DNA of 64,000 nucleotides, taken from PALSA-693 sp963702305 (GTDB lineage Bacteria > Actinomycetota > Acidimicrobiia > Acidimicrobiales > Palsa-688). How positions within the stretch are numbered: position 1 is the first letter of the stretch; each line of letters opens with the position of its first letter. The notes under the pieces are model-generated. The model ran no database searches, was not told the DNA's origin, and saw nothing but the letters and a program-made list of their open reading frames with translations. Positions 43,835 through 52,711 of this stretch are shown in pieces. The translations under genes and the position numbers were made by a program. The DNA lies in the NCBI GenBank assembly GCA_963702305.1, contig CAVPBX010000006.1, positions 186,001 through 250,000 on the forward strand, given 5' to 3'.

Positions 43835-44748
43835 TCGACGGCCTGGCCGTCGTCGACAAGCCCGCCGGGATGACGAGCCACGACGTGGTGGCTCGGGGCC
43901 GCCGCATCTTCGGGCAGAAGAAGGTCGGCCACGCCGGCACCCTCGATCCGGACGCCACCGGGGTGCTCCTGGTCGGATTGGGGCGGGCGACGCGGCTCCT
44001 GCAGTTCCACGCCGGGCTGACGAAGAGCTACACGGCCGAGGTGGTGCTGGGTACCGCCACCACCACCTTGGACGCGGCCGGTGAGATCACCGGCCGGTGG
44101 GACCAGCGTCAGGTCACCCTGGACGAGGCGCGGCGGGCCGCGGCCGAGTTGACCGGGACGATCTGGCAGGTGCCCCCGATGGTCTCGGCCATCAAGATCG
44201 GCGGCCGGCGCCTGCACCAGTTGGCCCGCGAGGGTCTGGAGGTGGACCGGGCCGCCCGCCAGGTGACGGTCAGCCGCTTCGACGTCACCGACCTGATGGC
44301 TGGCGCTGACGACGGAGGGCCGGTGCTGTCGGTCGACGTGGCGTGCTCGGCCGGGACCTACGTCCGAGTGCTGGCCGCCGACCTGGGGGCGGCCCTCGGC
44401 GGCGGCGCCCACCTGCGGCGGTTGCGGCGCACCGCGGTCGGGCCCTGGACGGAGGCCGTGGCCACGCCCCTCGACGGGTTGGGGCCCGAGGCGGTCATCG
44501 ACCCCGCGGCGTCGCTGCCGTGGCTCGAGGCCGTCGTCGTCGACGGGCCACGGGCGGGGGAGGTGGCCAACGGCCGGGTCCTCGACCGGGATGTCCTCGG
44601 TGCCGTCGGCGAGGGCCCGTGGCGGGTCATCGATCCGGGCGGCGCTCTCCTGGCCATCTACCAGCCGCATGGCCCGGGGCTGGTCAAACCGACCGTCGTC
44701 ATGCCGGCCCGCCCTCGTGAGCCCGCCCTCGTGAGCCCGCCCTCGTGA
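43831..44748 (+). CDS. truB: tRNA pseudouridine55 synthase TruB
   Basis: The 305-residue enzyme isomerises U55 in the T-loop of tRNAs. Conserved motifs: LAVVDKPAGMTSHDVV, the catalytic-Asp motif GHAGTLDPDATG (Asp39), KSYTAEVVLG, GTIWQVPPMVSAIKIGGRRL and the C-terminal RLRRTAVGPW. TTG 43831 overlaps the rbfA stop. The final 20 residues include a small repeat REPALVSPPS-type sequence that looks like a non-conserved tail. Confidence 0.95.
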   Translation: MIDGLAVVDKPAGMTSHDVVARGRRIFGQKKVGHAGTLDPDATGVLLVGLGRATRLLQFHAGLTKSYTAEVVLGTATTTLDAAGEITGRWDQRQVTLDEARRAAAELTGTIWQVPPMVSAIKIGGRRLHQLAREGLEVDRAARQVTVSRFDVTDLMAGADDGGPVLSVDVACSAGTYVRVLAADLGAALGGGAHLRRLRRTAVGPWTEAVATPLDGLGPEAVIDPAASLPWLEAVVVDGPRAGEVANGRVLDRDVLGAVGEGPWRVIDPGGALLAIYQPHGPGLVKPTVVMPARPREPALVSPPS

Positions 44749-44791
44749 GCGGGTCTCGGCCGTCGGGTCGACGGTACGCCGACCCGGCCCG

Positions 44792-44797
44792 TAACCT
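44792..44797 (+). promoter_or_regulatory. -10 element, leaderless ribF promoter
   Basis: TAACCT ends 8 nt before the ribF ATG (44806), and no Shine-Dalgarno lies between. Confidence 0.5.
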
Positions 44798-44805
44798 GCC
44801 CGGGG

Positions 44806-45759
44806 ATGCAGGTCCTCCACCATCCCGGCGATTGCGTGACGGGGCGCGCCTGCGCGGTGACGATCGGCGCCTATGACGGCGTCCACATCGGCCACCGGTT
44901 GGTCATCGACCGGGTCCGCAGGGTCGCGGCGGAGCAGGGCCTGGCCTCCGCGGTCGTCACCTTCGACCAGCACCCGGCGGCGGTGGTCCGCCCGGAGTCC
45001 GCGCCGGGGCTGCTCACCGACCTCGAACAGAAGCTCGAACTGCTGGCCGACACCGGCGTCGACTACGCCCTGGTGGTGCGGTTCGACCACCAGCGCTCGG
45101 AGGAATCCGCGGAGGATTTCGTGCGCGAGGTCCTGGTCGGCTGCTTGCAGACCCGGGCTGTCGTCGTCGGCCACGACTTTCATTTCGGCTACAAGCGGCG
45201 GGGCAACGTGGCGCTGATGCAGGACATGGGCGCCGAGCTGGGATTCGACGTGACCGGCCTGCGCCTCTTCGGGGACGGATCGAGCGATCAGCCCGTGTCG
45301 TCGACCCGGATACGCGAGCTGCTCGGCGCCGGCGCCGTGTCCGAAGCCGCCTCCCTCCTGGGCCGCCCGCACCAGGTGCGAGGGGTGGTCGAGCCCGGCG
45401 ACCAGCGCGGCCGGGAGCTGGGCTTTCCCACCGCCAACGTCGCCGTGCCGCGGGCCATCGCCCTCCCGGCCGACGGCGTGTACGCCGGCTGGTACCAGCG
45501 CCCGGACGGAGTGCGCCGGCCGGCGGCATTGTCGCTCGGGCGGCGCCCCACGTTCTACGAGGAAGCGGAACTCTCCCTGCTCGAGGCCAACCTCCTGGAC
45601 TTCGACGGCGATCTGTACGGCGAACCGGCCCGGGTGGAGTTCGTGGCCCATCTCCGGGCCCAGGCCCGTTTCGAGTCCCCGCACGAACTGGTCAGCCAGA
45701 TGCAGCGCGACGTGGCCACCACCCGCCACGTCCTGGGCCGGCCCGACCCGGCGCCCTGA
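44806..45759 (+). CDS. ribF: Bifunctional riboflavin kinase/FAD synthetase
   Basis: The 317-residue protein makes FMN from riboflavin and FAD from FMN. The N-terminal adenylyltransferase domain has VTIGAYDGVHIGHRLVID, VVVGHDFHFGYKRRG and SSTRIRELL. The C-terminal kinase domain has GRPHQVRGVVEPGDQRGREL and the nucleotide-binding GFPTANVAV. FAD/FMN supply links it to several local flavin- or redox-dependent enzymes only indirectly. truB-ribF-rpsO is a widely conserved order, here interrupted by convergent arfB. Confidence 0.96.
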   Translation: MQVLHHPGDCVTGRACAVTIGAYDGVHIGHRLVIDRVRRVAAEQGLASAVVTFDQHPAAVVRPESAPGLLTDLEQKLELLADTGVDYALVVRFDHQRSEESAEDFVREVLVGCLQTRAVVVGHDFHFGYKRRGNVALMQDMGAELGFDVTGLRLFGDGSSDQPVSSTRIRELLGAGAVSEAASLLGRPHQVRGVVEPGDQRGRELGFPTANVAVPRAIALPADGVYAGWYQRPDGVRRPAALSLGRRPTFYEEAELSLLEANLLDFDGDLYGEPARVEFVAHLRAQARFESPHELVSQMQRDVATTRHVLGRPDPAP

Positions 45760-45799
45760 CGGCCGGCCCTGACCTGCGGTGACAGCCGGCGCCTCAGGA

Positions 45800-46288
45800 T
45801 CACCCCTCGTCCGAACCGGGCTGGAAGCGCCGGTCGCGCTTGCGGGCCCCCTGCCGGCGTTTGGACTCCAGCCGCCGGCGCTGCGAGGCTCGGGTGGGCC
45901 GGGTCCCCTTCCGGGTGGGAGCCACCTCCAGGGCCCGGCTCAACCGGGCGGTCAGCCGCTCGACCGCCAGGGCCCGGTTACGGGCCTGGGAGCGCTCGTC
46001 GCTGGCGGCCACCACCACCACCGACCCCAGCCGCGCCAGAATCCGCTCCCGGGCCCAGTCCGGCAGGCTGGGCGACGAGGCGGCGTCGAAGCGGACCTCC
46101 GCCCGGGTGTTCGAGGTGTTGACGTGCTGGCCGCCCGGGCCCCCTGACGCCGAGAAGCGCCAGGTCAGCTCGGACCACGGGATCCGCACACCCGGTGCGA
46201 TGGTCAACGCCGGCGTCGGCGGCGCATCGTGCGGGCTCGGGACCGGCTGACCGGCTCCCGGGCCGGCGACCGATCCGGGCTCAGGCAC
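45800..46288 (-). CDS. arfB: Alternative ribosome-rescue peptidyl-tRNA hydrolase ArfB (YaeJ family)
   Basis: The 162-residue protein has the release-factor GGQ motif in SASGGPGGQHVNTSNTRAE (GGQ at residues 52-54) and the Arg/Lys-rich C-terminal tail (TRKGTRPTRASQRRR...KRDRRF) that enters the empty mRNA channel of stalled ribosomes. ArfB hydrolyses peptidyl-tRNA on non-stop complexes. A non-conserved Pro-rich stretch of about 25 residues precedes the fold, so a start further in is possible. It is on the minus strand, convergent with ribF and divergent from rpsO. Confidence 0.92.
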   Translation of the reverse strand: MPEPGSVAGPGAGQPVPSPHDAPPTPALTIAPGVRIPWSELTWRFSASGGPGGQHVNTSNTRAEVRFDAASSPSLPDWARERILARLGSVVVVAASDERSQARNRALAVERLTARLSRALEVAPTRKGTRPTRASQRRRLESKRRQGARKRDRRFQPGSDEG

Positions 46289-46369
46289 GCCCGCGCCCGG
46301 CTGCTAGCATGGAGAGGTGATCGGCCTGGCCGGGCGCGCCCGGGTAACTGCTCGTGGCGTGGGTCCGGG

Positions 46370-46375
46370 TACGAT
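46370..46375 (+). promoter_or_regulatory. Possible -10 element for rpsO
   Basis: TACGAT lies 45 nt before the rpsO ATG, giving a leader of about 38 nt that includes AAGGAA near 46405. Confidence 0.4.
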
Positions 46376-46419
46376 CACCATCAGGGTGTCAAACTCCAAT
46401 GTAAGGAAACGCTGTACCT

Positions 46420-46677
46420 ATGCCAGACAAAGCCGCCACGATCGCGACCTACCGCACCCACGAGACCGACACCGGCTCGCCCGAGGTGCAAGTCGCCATC
46501 CTCAGCGAGCGTATCGCCCATCTGACCGAGCATCTCAAGATCCACAAGGGTGATCATCACACCCGGCGGGGGCTGATGAAGCTCATCGGACGCCGGCGCC
46601 GGTTGCTCGACTACGTGCGAGACAATGACGTCGAGCGCTACCGCGATCTGATCGCCAAACTGGGGTTGCGCCGGTAG
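46420..46677 (+). CDS. rpsO: Small ribosomal subunit protein uS15
   Basis: The 85-residue protein binds 16S helices 20-22 and nucleates the 30S platform. Sequence is classical: YRTHETDTGSPEVQVAILSE, LTEHLKIHKGDHHTRRGL, and GRRRRLLDYVRDNDVERYRDL. Length is slightly under the usual 89. AAGGAA about 11 nt upstream is a weak ribosome-binding site. pnp follows after a 307-bp gap with repeats, longer than the usual rpsO-pnp spacing. Confidence 0.97.
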   Translation: MPDKAATIATYRTHETDTGSPEVQVAILSERIAHLTEHLKIHKGDHHTRRGLMKLIGRRRRLLDYVRDNDVERYRDLIAKLGLRR

Positions 46678-46689
46678 GCGCCACTGGAC

Positions 46690-46712
46690 GAGCGGCCCAC
46701 CCTGGGCCGCTC
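46690..46712 (+). terminator. Perfect 9-bp hairpin after rpsO
   Basis: GAGCGGCCC (46690-46698) and GGGCCGCTC (46704-46712) form a 9-bp stem with a 5-nt loop, 12 nt after rpsO, followed by CTTCG rather than a U-run. It may terminate rpsO transcripts or act as an RNase III site of the rpsO-pnp type. Confidence 0.55.
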
Positions 46713-46790
46713 CTTCGCGTCGAGCCCCGGCGCTGCCGGCGGCGAAGGTGCCCAGGCCAAACACCGCATCACGTCACACCGCATGACCGT

Positions 46791-46843
46791 CACATCCAAT
46801 AATTGGCACATCCGATAATTGGCACATCACATCCCATCATTGG
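46791..46843 (+). repeat. Three 16-bp direct repeats in the rpsO-pnp gap
   Basis: Units at 46791-46806, 46807-46822 and 46828-46843 share CACATCC-N-AT-M-ATTGG; the third is offset by an extra CACAT. The first contains the exact palindrome CCAATAATTGG and the second a near copy, so each could be a protein site or a small RNA stem. They are AT-rich against GC-rich surroundings. The rest of the 307-bp gap holds the post-rpsO hairpin and the pnp ribosome-binding site; no gene is seen in it. Confidence 0.75.
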
Positions 46844-46984
46844 GCGGCGACCGCAGGTCAGCTGCCAGTCGAAGATCCCCAGGCCAGGGCCCAACCACCC
46901 GGCCAGGGGGTCGCCGACTGGGAACTGGCCCCCCCGCCGCTCCAACTGCCCGGAGGACCCGGGCAACCGAAAGGAGCGGGCCAA

Positions 46985-49391
46985 ATGGCCGCGAACACCA
47001 TCACCAGTAATTCCACCAAGGTGGCTGCCCCCGTCAGCGGGACGTCGAAGACCCTGTCGTTCGAGACCGGGGTGCTGGCCCAGCAGTCGCAGGGCGCCGT
47101 GGTCGCCCAGATCGGCGAGACCGTCGTCCTCGCCACCGCCAACGCCGCGTCGGGCATACGGGAGGGGATCGACTTCTTCCCCCTCACCGTCGACGTCGAA
47201 GAGCGCATGTACGCCGCCGGCAAGATCCCTGGGTCTTTTTTCCGCCGGGAGGGACGCCCGTCCGACAGCGCCATCCTGACCTGCCGGCTCATCGACCGGC
47301 CGCTGCGCCCCAGCTTCGCGACCGGCTACCGCAACGAGACCCAGGTCGTCATCACCGTCCTGGGCGCCGACCAGGAGAACCCCCACGACGTGCTGGCCAT
47401 CAACGCCGCCAGCGCCGCCCTCATGCTCTCCGGGATGCCCTTCGAAGGACCCATCGGGGCCGTCCGCATCGCCTACAACGGCGAGGGCGAATGGGTGCCC
47501 CACCCCACCTACCAGGACGGTGACGCCTCGGCCTTCGAGCTGGTCGTCGCCGGCCGCCAACTTGACGACGGCGACGTCGCCATCATGATGGTCGAGGCCG
47601 GCGGCACCGAGGCGGCCTGGGAGCTGTACCAGTCCGGCGCCCCCAAGGTGACCGAAGCCGTCATCGCCGAGGGGCTGGAGTCGGCGAAGACCTGGATCCG
47701 CGAGAGCGTGGAGTTGCAACGGCAGCTGGTGGCCGAAGCCGGCACCCGCCCGCCGCTGGCCTACGTCCCGCAGGTCGACTACGGCGAGCGACGTCGCCGA
47801 ACGGGTGGCCCAGGTGGGCACCGAGCGCGTCGACAAGGTCACCACCATCACCGCCAAGGCGGAGCGTGAGGCCGCCACCGATGAGGCCACCGCCGCCATC
47901 ATCGACGAGCTCTCCGGCGAGTTCGAGGGCCGCGAGAAGGAGATCAAGGCCGCGGTCCGGTCGCTGACCAAGCAGCTGGTGCGGCAGCGCATCGCCGCCA
48001 CCGGTGTGCGCATCGACGGTCGCGGGCCCGCGGACATCCGGCCCCTCTCGGCCGAGGTCGGCATCATCTCCACCGCCCACGGGTCCGGCTTGTTCCAGCG
48101 CGGCGAGACCCAGGTGCTCAACGTCGCCACCCTCGGCATGCCTCGCATGGACCAGATGCTCGACACCATCGGCATCGACGAGAAGAAGCGCTTCATGCAC
48201 CACTACAACATGCCGCCCTACGCCAATGGCGAGACCGGCCGGGTCGGTAGCCCGAAGCGCCGGGAGATCGGCCACGGCCTGCTGGCCGAGCGGGCCCTGC
48301 TGCCCGTCGTCCCACCGGTCGAGGAGTTCCCGTACGCCCTGCGCCTGGTGTCCGAGGTGCTGGCCTCGAACGGGTCGACGTCGATGGCGTCGGTGTGCGC
48401 CTCGAGCCTGTCGCTGATGGATGCCGGGGTGCCGATCAAGGCGCCGGTTGGCGGGATCGCCATGGGCCTGGTGAAGGTCGACGACCGCTACATCACCCTC
48501 ACCGACATCCTCGGCGCGGAAGACGCCTTCGGGGACATGGACTTCAAGGTCGCCGGCACGTCCGAGTTCGTCACCGCGCTCCAGCTCGACACCAAGATCG
48601 ACGGTCTGCCGGCCGACGTATTGGCGGCCGCCCTGCAGCAAGCTCGGGACGCCCGGGAAAAAATACTGGCCGTCATGCACGACACCATCGCCCAGCCGCG
48701 AGACGACGTGCGCGACACCGCGCCGAAGATCATCAGCCTGGAGATCCCCATCGACAAGATCGGCGAGGTGATCGGACCCAAGGGCAAGGTCATCAACGCC
48801 CTGCAGCAGGAGACCGGCACCGACATTGCTGTCGACGACGACGGGATGGTCGGGACCGTCACCATCGGGGCCAAGGATGGCGGAGCGGTGGCGGAGGCTC
48901 GCCGGCGCATCGAGATGATCCTCGATCCCCCGAAGGCCGAGGTCGGCGCGGTATACCGGGGCAAGGTGGTCAACATCACCAAGTTCGGCGCCTTCGTCAA
49001 CATCCTCCCCGGCCGGGACGGTCTGGTGCACATCTCCAAGCTGGGCCGGGGCCGGCGCATCGACAAGGTGGAGGACGTGGTCGACCTCGGCGACGAGATC
49101 GAGGTCCGCGTCGACGACATCGACCCGCAGGGCAAGGTCTCCCTTTCGCTCACGGGCACCGAGGACGCCAACGGGTCCGCCAGCCCCTCGGCCGCCAGGG
49201 TGCCCTCCGCCCCTCGGCCGGAGACGGCGAGCGATGACACGGACGAGGTGGTGTCCTTCGAAGACACTTGGGAGACCGAAGCCCAGGCGACCTTCGGCGA
49301 CCTGGGTCCGGCCCAAGCCGGCGTCCCCCGCGGCGGCGGCGACAACGCCGATCGGGGCCCGCGCCGCAATCCGCGCCGCCGCCGGCCGTGA
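46985..49391 (+). CDS. pnp: Polyribonucleotide nucleotidyltransferase (PNPase), interrupted by a +1 frameshift
   Basis: PNPase degrades RNA 3' to 5' with phosphate. The first frame (ATG 46985, AAGGAG upstream) holds the first RNase PH domain, FFPLTVDVEERMYAAGKIPG, and stops matching after codon 268 (VPQVDYGE). The second frame resumes DVAERVAQVGTERVDKV, then the second RNase PH domain (MDQMLDTIGIDEKKRFMHHY), KH (IGEVIGPKGKVIN), S1 (VYRGKVVNITKFGAFV) and an acidic tail. Deleting C47789 restores 801 residues. Because pnp is highly conserved and both parts are intact, an assembly error or programmed shift is more likely than decay. Confidence 0.88.
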
Positions 49392-49422
49392 TACGCCGGC
49401 CGGCCTGCCAGCTCGCCACCCC

Positions 49423-50685
49423 TTGACGCCGGCGCACACCAGGCTCGAACCCGGCCTGACGGTCGTCACCGAGCGGATGCCGGACGTCCGCTCGGTGAGC
49501 ATCGGCTTCTGGGTGGGCACCGGATCGGTGGACGAGGACCCGGCGCAGTCGGGGGCCTCTCACTTCCTGGAGCACCTGCTGTTCAAGGGGACTGCCGGGC
49601 GAAGTGCGCGCCAGATCGCCGAGGCGGTCGACGCCGTCGGCGGCGACATGAACGCTTTCACCACCAAGGAATACACCACCTTCTACATGCGCCTGTTGGC
49701 CGACGACCAGGAGCTCGGCCTCGACATTCTCTCCGACATCATCTGGTCGCCGGCGTTCCGCCCCGACGAGTTCGAGTCCGAGCGCCAGGTGATCGTGGAG
49801 GAGATCCTCATGCACGGCGACGAGCCGGCGGACCTGGTGCACGACGTGCTCGCTGGCGCCCTGTTCCCCGACCACCCCCTGGGTCGGGAGGTGCTCGGCG
49901 AGCAGGCCACGGTGGAGGCGATGACGCCCGACGAGGTGGCGAAGTTCCATGCCAGCCACTACCGGCCGGCGAACGTGGTCGTGGCAGCTGCCGGTCGGCT
50001 CGACCATGACCGGGTCGTGGCCGGCGTGGCGGACCGGCTGGCCAGTCTGGCCGGCGGCACCACCCCCGCCCGTCGGGCCCCTTCGAGCCCGCCGGTGGAG
50101 ACGGCCGTGCTGTCCCGGCCGACCGAACAAGCCCACCTGGCGGTGGCGACCCCGGCGCCCGATCGCGACGATGAGGACCGCCACGCCATGGCCGTCGTCG
50201 AGCACGTGCTCGGGGGTGGCATGTCCAGCCGGCTGTTCCAGTCCATCCGAGAAGAGCGCGGCCTGGCCTACTCGGTCTATGCCTACCGCCTGGCCTTCCA
50301 GGGCGCGGGCGCCCTGGCGGTGTACGCCGGCACCTCGCCGACGAACACCGCCGAGGTGCTGGACCTGATACATGCCGAGTTCGAGCGCGTCGCCGGTGCG
50401 GGCATCACCGCCGCGGAGCTGGAGAACGCCCGCGGTCATATCCGGGGCTCGATGGCGCTCGGACTGGAAGACACGGGGGCCCGTATGAGCCGCATCGGCC
50501 ACAGCCAGCTGGTGCACGGCCGGGTCCTCGACCTGGACGAGATCGAGGCCCGCCTGGCCGCCCTCACCCTCCAGCAGGTCAACCAGGTGGCGGCCCGCTG
50601 GCTGTCCCAGCCGAGGACCGTGGCGGCCGTCGGCCCCTTCGACGCGGATCGGGCCGACATCGTCGTCAAGCGGAGTCAACCGTAG
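49423..50685 (+). CDS. M16 family zinc peptidase (PepR/YmxG-like)
   Basis: The 420-residue protein has the inverted zinc motif HFLEH (residues 47-51) with the distal Glu region ERQVIVEEI, and the second M16 half with GGGMSSRLFQSIREERGLAYSVY. Such processing-peptidase-like proteins follow pnp in many actinobacteria and bacilli; the natural substrates are unknown. TTG 49423 is taken as the start, 31 nt after pnp; the open frame upstream overlaps pnp in another frame. No signal peptide is seen, so it is probably cytoplasmic. Confidence 0.92.
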   Translation: MTPAHTRLEPGLTVVTERMPDVRSVSIGFWVGTGSVDEDPAQSGASHFLEHLLFKGTAGRSARQIAEAVDAVGGDMNAFTTKEYTTFYMRLLADDQELGLDILSDIIWSPAFRPDEFESERQVIVEEILMHGDEPADLVHDVLAGALFPDHPLGREVLGEQATVEAMTPDEVAKFHASHYRPANVVVAAAGRLDHDRVVAGVADRLASLAGGTTPARRAPSSPPVETAVLSRPTEQAHLAVATPAPDRDDEDRHAMAVVEHVLGGGMSSRLFQSIREERGLAYSVYAYRLAFQGAGALAVYAGTSPTNTAEVLDLIHAEFERVAGAGITAAELENARGHIRGSMALGLEDTGARMSRIGHSQLVHGRVLDLDEIEARLAALTLQQVNQVAARWLSQPRTVAAVGPFDADRADIVVKRSQP

Positions 50686-50688
50686 GGC

Positions 50689-50694
50689 TACTGT
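50689..50694 (+). promoter_or_regulatory. -10 element, leaderless dapB promoter
   Basis: TACTGT ends 8 nt before the dapB GTG (50703), just after the M16 peptidase stop. Confidence 0.45.
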
Positions 50695-50702
50695 CGGCCG
50701 GC

Positions 50703-51479
50703 GTGAGAGTGGGGGTTGTCGGTGCGGCCGGGCGCATGGGCTCGACCGTGTGCGAGGCCGTCGAGGATGCTGATGACCTGGAGCTGGTGGCGGCCGTCGA
50801 TCCCGCGGGCGAGACAACCGGCCGGACCGCCGGCGGCGTCCCGATGACGGCCAACCTGGACGCCCTGACGGAGGCCGGCGCCGAGGTGGCCGTCGACTTC
50901 ACCGTCCCGGAGGCAGCCCGGGCCAACGCCACCTGGTGCGCTGGCCACGGCGTCCACTCGGTGATCGGCACCACCGGCCTGGACGAAGCGGCCCTGGCCG
51001 CGTTGGCCGAGGCCTTCCCGCCGGCTCGGCCTCTCGGCTGCATCGTGGCCCCCAACTTCGCCATCGGGGCGGTGCTCATGATCCGCTTCGCCGAACTGGC
51101 CGCCCCGTGGTTCGAGACCGCCGAGATCATCGAGCTGCACCACGACGCCAAGGTCGACGCCCCGTCGGGTACCGCCATGCTGACCGCCAACCGGATGGCG
51201 GCCGCGTCGGGGGAGTGGGGTGTCGACCCGACGCGCGTCGAGGTCGTCGGGGGGGCCCGGGGCGGTGTCGGTCCGGGCGGCATCCACATGCATTCGGTGC
51301 GCCTCCGTGGCCTGGTCGCCCACCAGGAGGTCCTGTTCGGCACCGAGGGCCAGAGCCTGGCGATCCGGCACGACTCCTACGACCGCCGCTCCTTCATGCC
51401 TGGCGTGCTGCTGGCGGTCCGGGCGGTGGGGAGCCGTCCGGGCCTTACCGTCGGGCTGGAGGCGCTGCTGGGAATCTGA
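50703..51479 (+). CDS. dapB: 4-hydroxy-tetrahydrodipicolinate reductase DapB
   Basis: The 258-residue enzyme uses NAD(P)H in the lysine/meso-diaminopimelate pathway. It has the dinucleotide motif VGVVGAAGRMGSTVCEAV, VDFTVPEAARAN, GTTGLDE, NFAIGAVLM and the active-site ELHHDAKVDAPSGTAML. It pairs with dapA 1.2 kb downstream; a diiron-protein gene lies between them. DAP is needed for both lysine and peptidoglycan cross-links. Confidence 0.96.
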   Translation: MRVGVVGAAGRMGSTVCEAVEDADDLELVAAVDPAGETTGRTAGGVPMTANLDALTEAGAEVAVDFTVPEAARANATWCAGHGVHSVIGTTGLDEAALAALAEAFPPARPLGCIVAPNFAIGAVLMIRFAELAAPWFETAEIIELHHDAKVDAPSGTAMLTANRMAAASGEWGVDPTRVEVVGGARGGVGPGGIHMHSVRLRGLVAHQEVLFGTEGQSLAIRHDSYDRRSFMPGVLLAVRAVGSRPGLTVGLEALLGI

Positions 51480-51487
51480 GATCGTCC

Positions 51488-51515
51488 TTGACCACCCGCC
51501 GAAGCAGGTTAAGAT
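51488..51515 (+). promoter_or_regulatory. Promoter of the diiron-protein gene
   Basis: TTGACC (51488-51493) and TAAGAT (51510-51515) are separated by 16 bp, one of the few two-box promoters in the window. The AT-rich stretch downstream (GATAGCTAAA) stands out from its surroundings. Expression of this gene is probably independent of dapB. Confidence 0.6.
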
Positions 51516-51557
51516 AACGGTGATAGCTAAACCCGGGTGACCACATGGGGGTGCGCC

Positions 51558-52658
51558 GTGACCGCAACCAACGAGCAGCTGATCGGGCGGGACGAGATCA
51601 ACGATCTCGAGGCGATCCTCTCGGTGAGCAACAGTGACCGCGGGTCGGTGGAACACCGGGTCGACTCCCGCTACGACACCCTTTTCACCTGGGACTACGA
51701 CAAGGGCACCCGGGCCCGCCTGGACCGGCTGTACGAGAAGGCCAAGACGGCGCAGTGGAACGGCACCACCGACCTGCCGTGGGAGATCGAGGTCGACCAG
51801 GAGGCGGTGGTGGCCGCCAACCGGGAGCTCATGGGCGCCAACGGCCTCGACATCGACGTCACCGGCACCCCCTTCGAGCACTGGAGCGATGCCCAGTGGC
51901 TCGAGCTGGGGTGCGAAAGCCAGAACTGGATGCTGTCGCAGTTCCTCCACGGCGAGCAGGGGGCCCTGCTGTGCACGGCCCGCATCGTGGAGACGGTGCC
52001 CTGGATCGACGCCAAGTACTACGCCGCGACCCAGGTCATGGACGAGGCCCGCCACGTCGAGGTGTTCGGCCGCTACCTGCGGGACAAGCTCTCCGGTCAC
52101 TACCCCGTCAACGCCCACCTCGGCATGCTCCTCGACGACATCATCGCGGACAGCCGCTGGGACATGACCTATCTGGGGATGCAGATCATGGTCGAGGGTC
52201 TGGCTCTGGCGGCCTTCGGCTTTCTGCACGACACCACCACCGAGCCCCTGCTGAAGCAGTTGCTCCGTTACGTGATGTCCGACGAGGCCCGGCACGTGGC
52301 GTTCGGGGTGCTGTCCTTGCAGGAGTTCTACGCCGGCCTTTCCCAGGCCGAGCTACGGGAGCGCAAGGAGTTCGCCTTCGAAGCAGCGGTGCGGATGCGG
52401 GACCGGTTCCTCCAGCAGGAGGTCTGGGAGCGGCTCGGGGTGCCCGTCAAGGAGGCCGTCTCGGTCGTGTCCCGCTCGCCGGAGCGCCAGCTGTTCCAGC
52501 GCATGCTCTTCGCCAAGATCGTGCCCAACTGCAAGAAGCTGGGCCTCCTGGACAACGGTGACACCTGGCTGCGGGAACGCTTCACCGAACTCGGCGTCAT
52601 CGAGTTCGAGCATCTCACCGACACCGGCGAGGAGTTCGAGGCGTTTCAGATCGGCTGA
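51558..52658 (+). CDS. Ferritin-like/R2-like diiron protein of unknown substrate
   Basis: The 366-residue helical protein has the carboxylate-bridged diiron pattern: Glu in LHGEQGALLCTARIVE, the first DEARHVEVFGRYL, a further Glu in MVEGLALAAFGF, and the second DEARHVAFGVLSL. This E..ExxH..E..ExxH order is that of R2-type oxygenases and related oxidases, but no reaction can be assigned. GTG 51558 follows GGGGGTG; an in-frame GTG at 51537 is an alternative. In other actinobacteria thyX often occupies this dapB-dapA slot; the protein shows no ThyX motif. It has its own promoter. Confidence 0.8.
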   Translation: MTATNEQLIGRDEINDLEAILSVSNSDRGSVEHRVDSRYDTLFTWDYDKGTRARLDRLYEKAKTAQWNGTTDLPWEIEVDQEAVVAANRELMGANGLDIDVTGTPFEHWSDAQWLELGCESQNWMLSQFLHGEQGALLCTARIVETVPWIDAKYYAATQVMDEARHVEVFGRYLRDKLSGHYPVNAHLGMLLDDIIADSRWDMTYLGMQIMVEGLALAAFGFLHDTTTEPLLKQLLRYVMSDEARHVAFGVLSLQEFYAGLSQAELRERKEFAFEAAVRMRDRFLQQEVWERLGVPVKEAVSVVSRSPERQLFQRMLFAKIVPNCKKLGLLDNGDTWLRERFTELGVIEFEHLTDTGEEFEAFQIG

Positions 52659-52698
52659 GTCGGGGCGGGCTTCACCCAAGCCCGGAACGCGGGGCGGG

Positions 52699-52704
52699 TA
52701 GGCT
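52699..52704 (+). promoter_or_regulatory. -10 element, leaderless dapA promoter
   Basis: TAGGCT ends 7 nt before the dapA ATG (52712), with no Shine-Dalgarno between. Confidence 0.6.
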
Positions 52705-52711
52705 CTCGCCC

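Noticed and set aside
46791..46843. The rpsO-pnp repeats as a short CRISPR array
   Set aside because: The units are contiguous or 5 nt apart with no spacers, and no cas gene is in the window.
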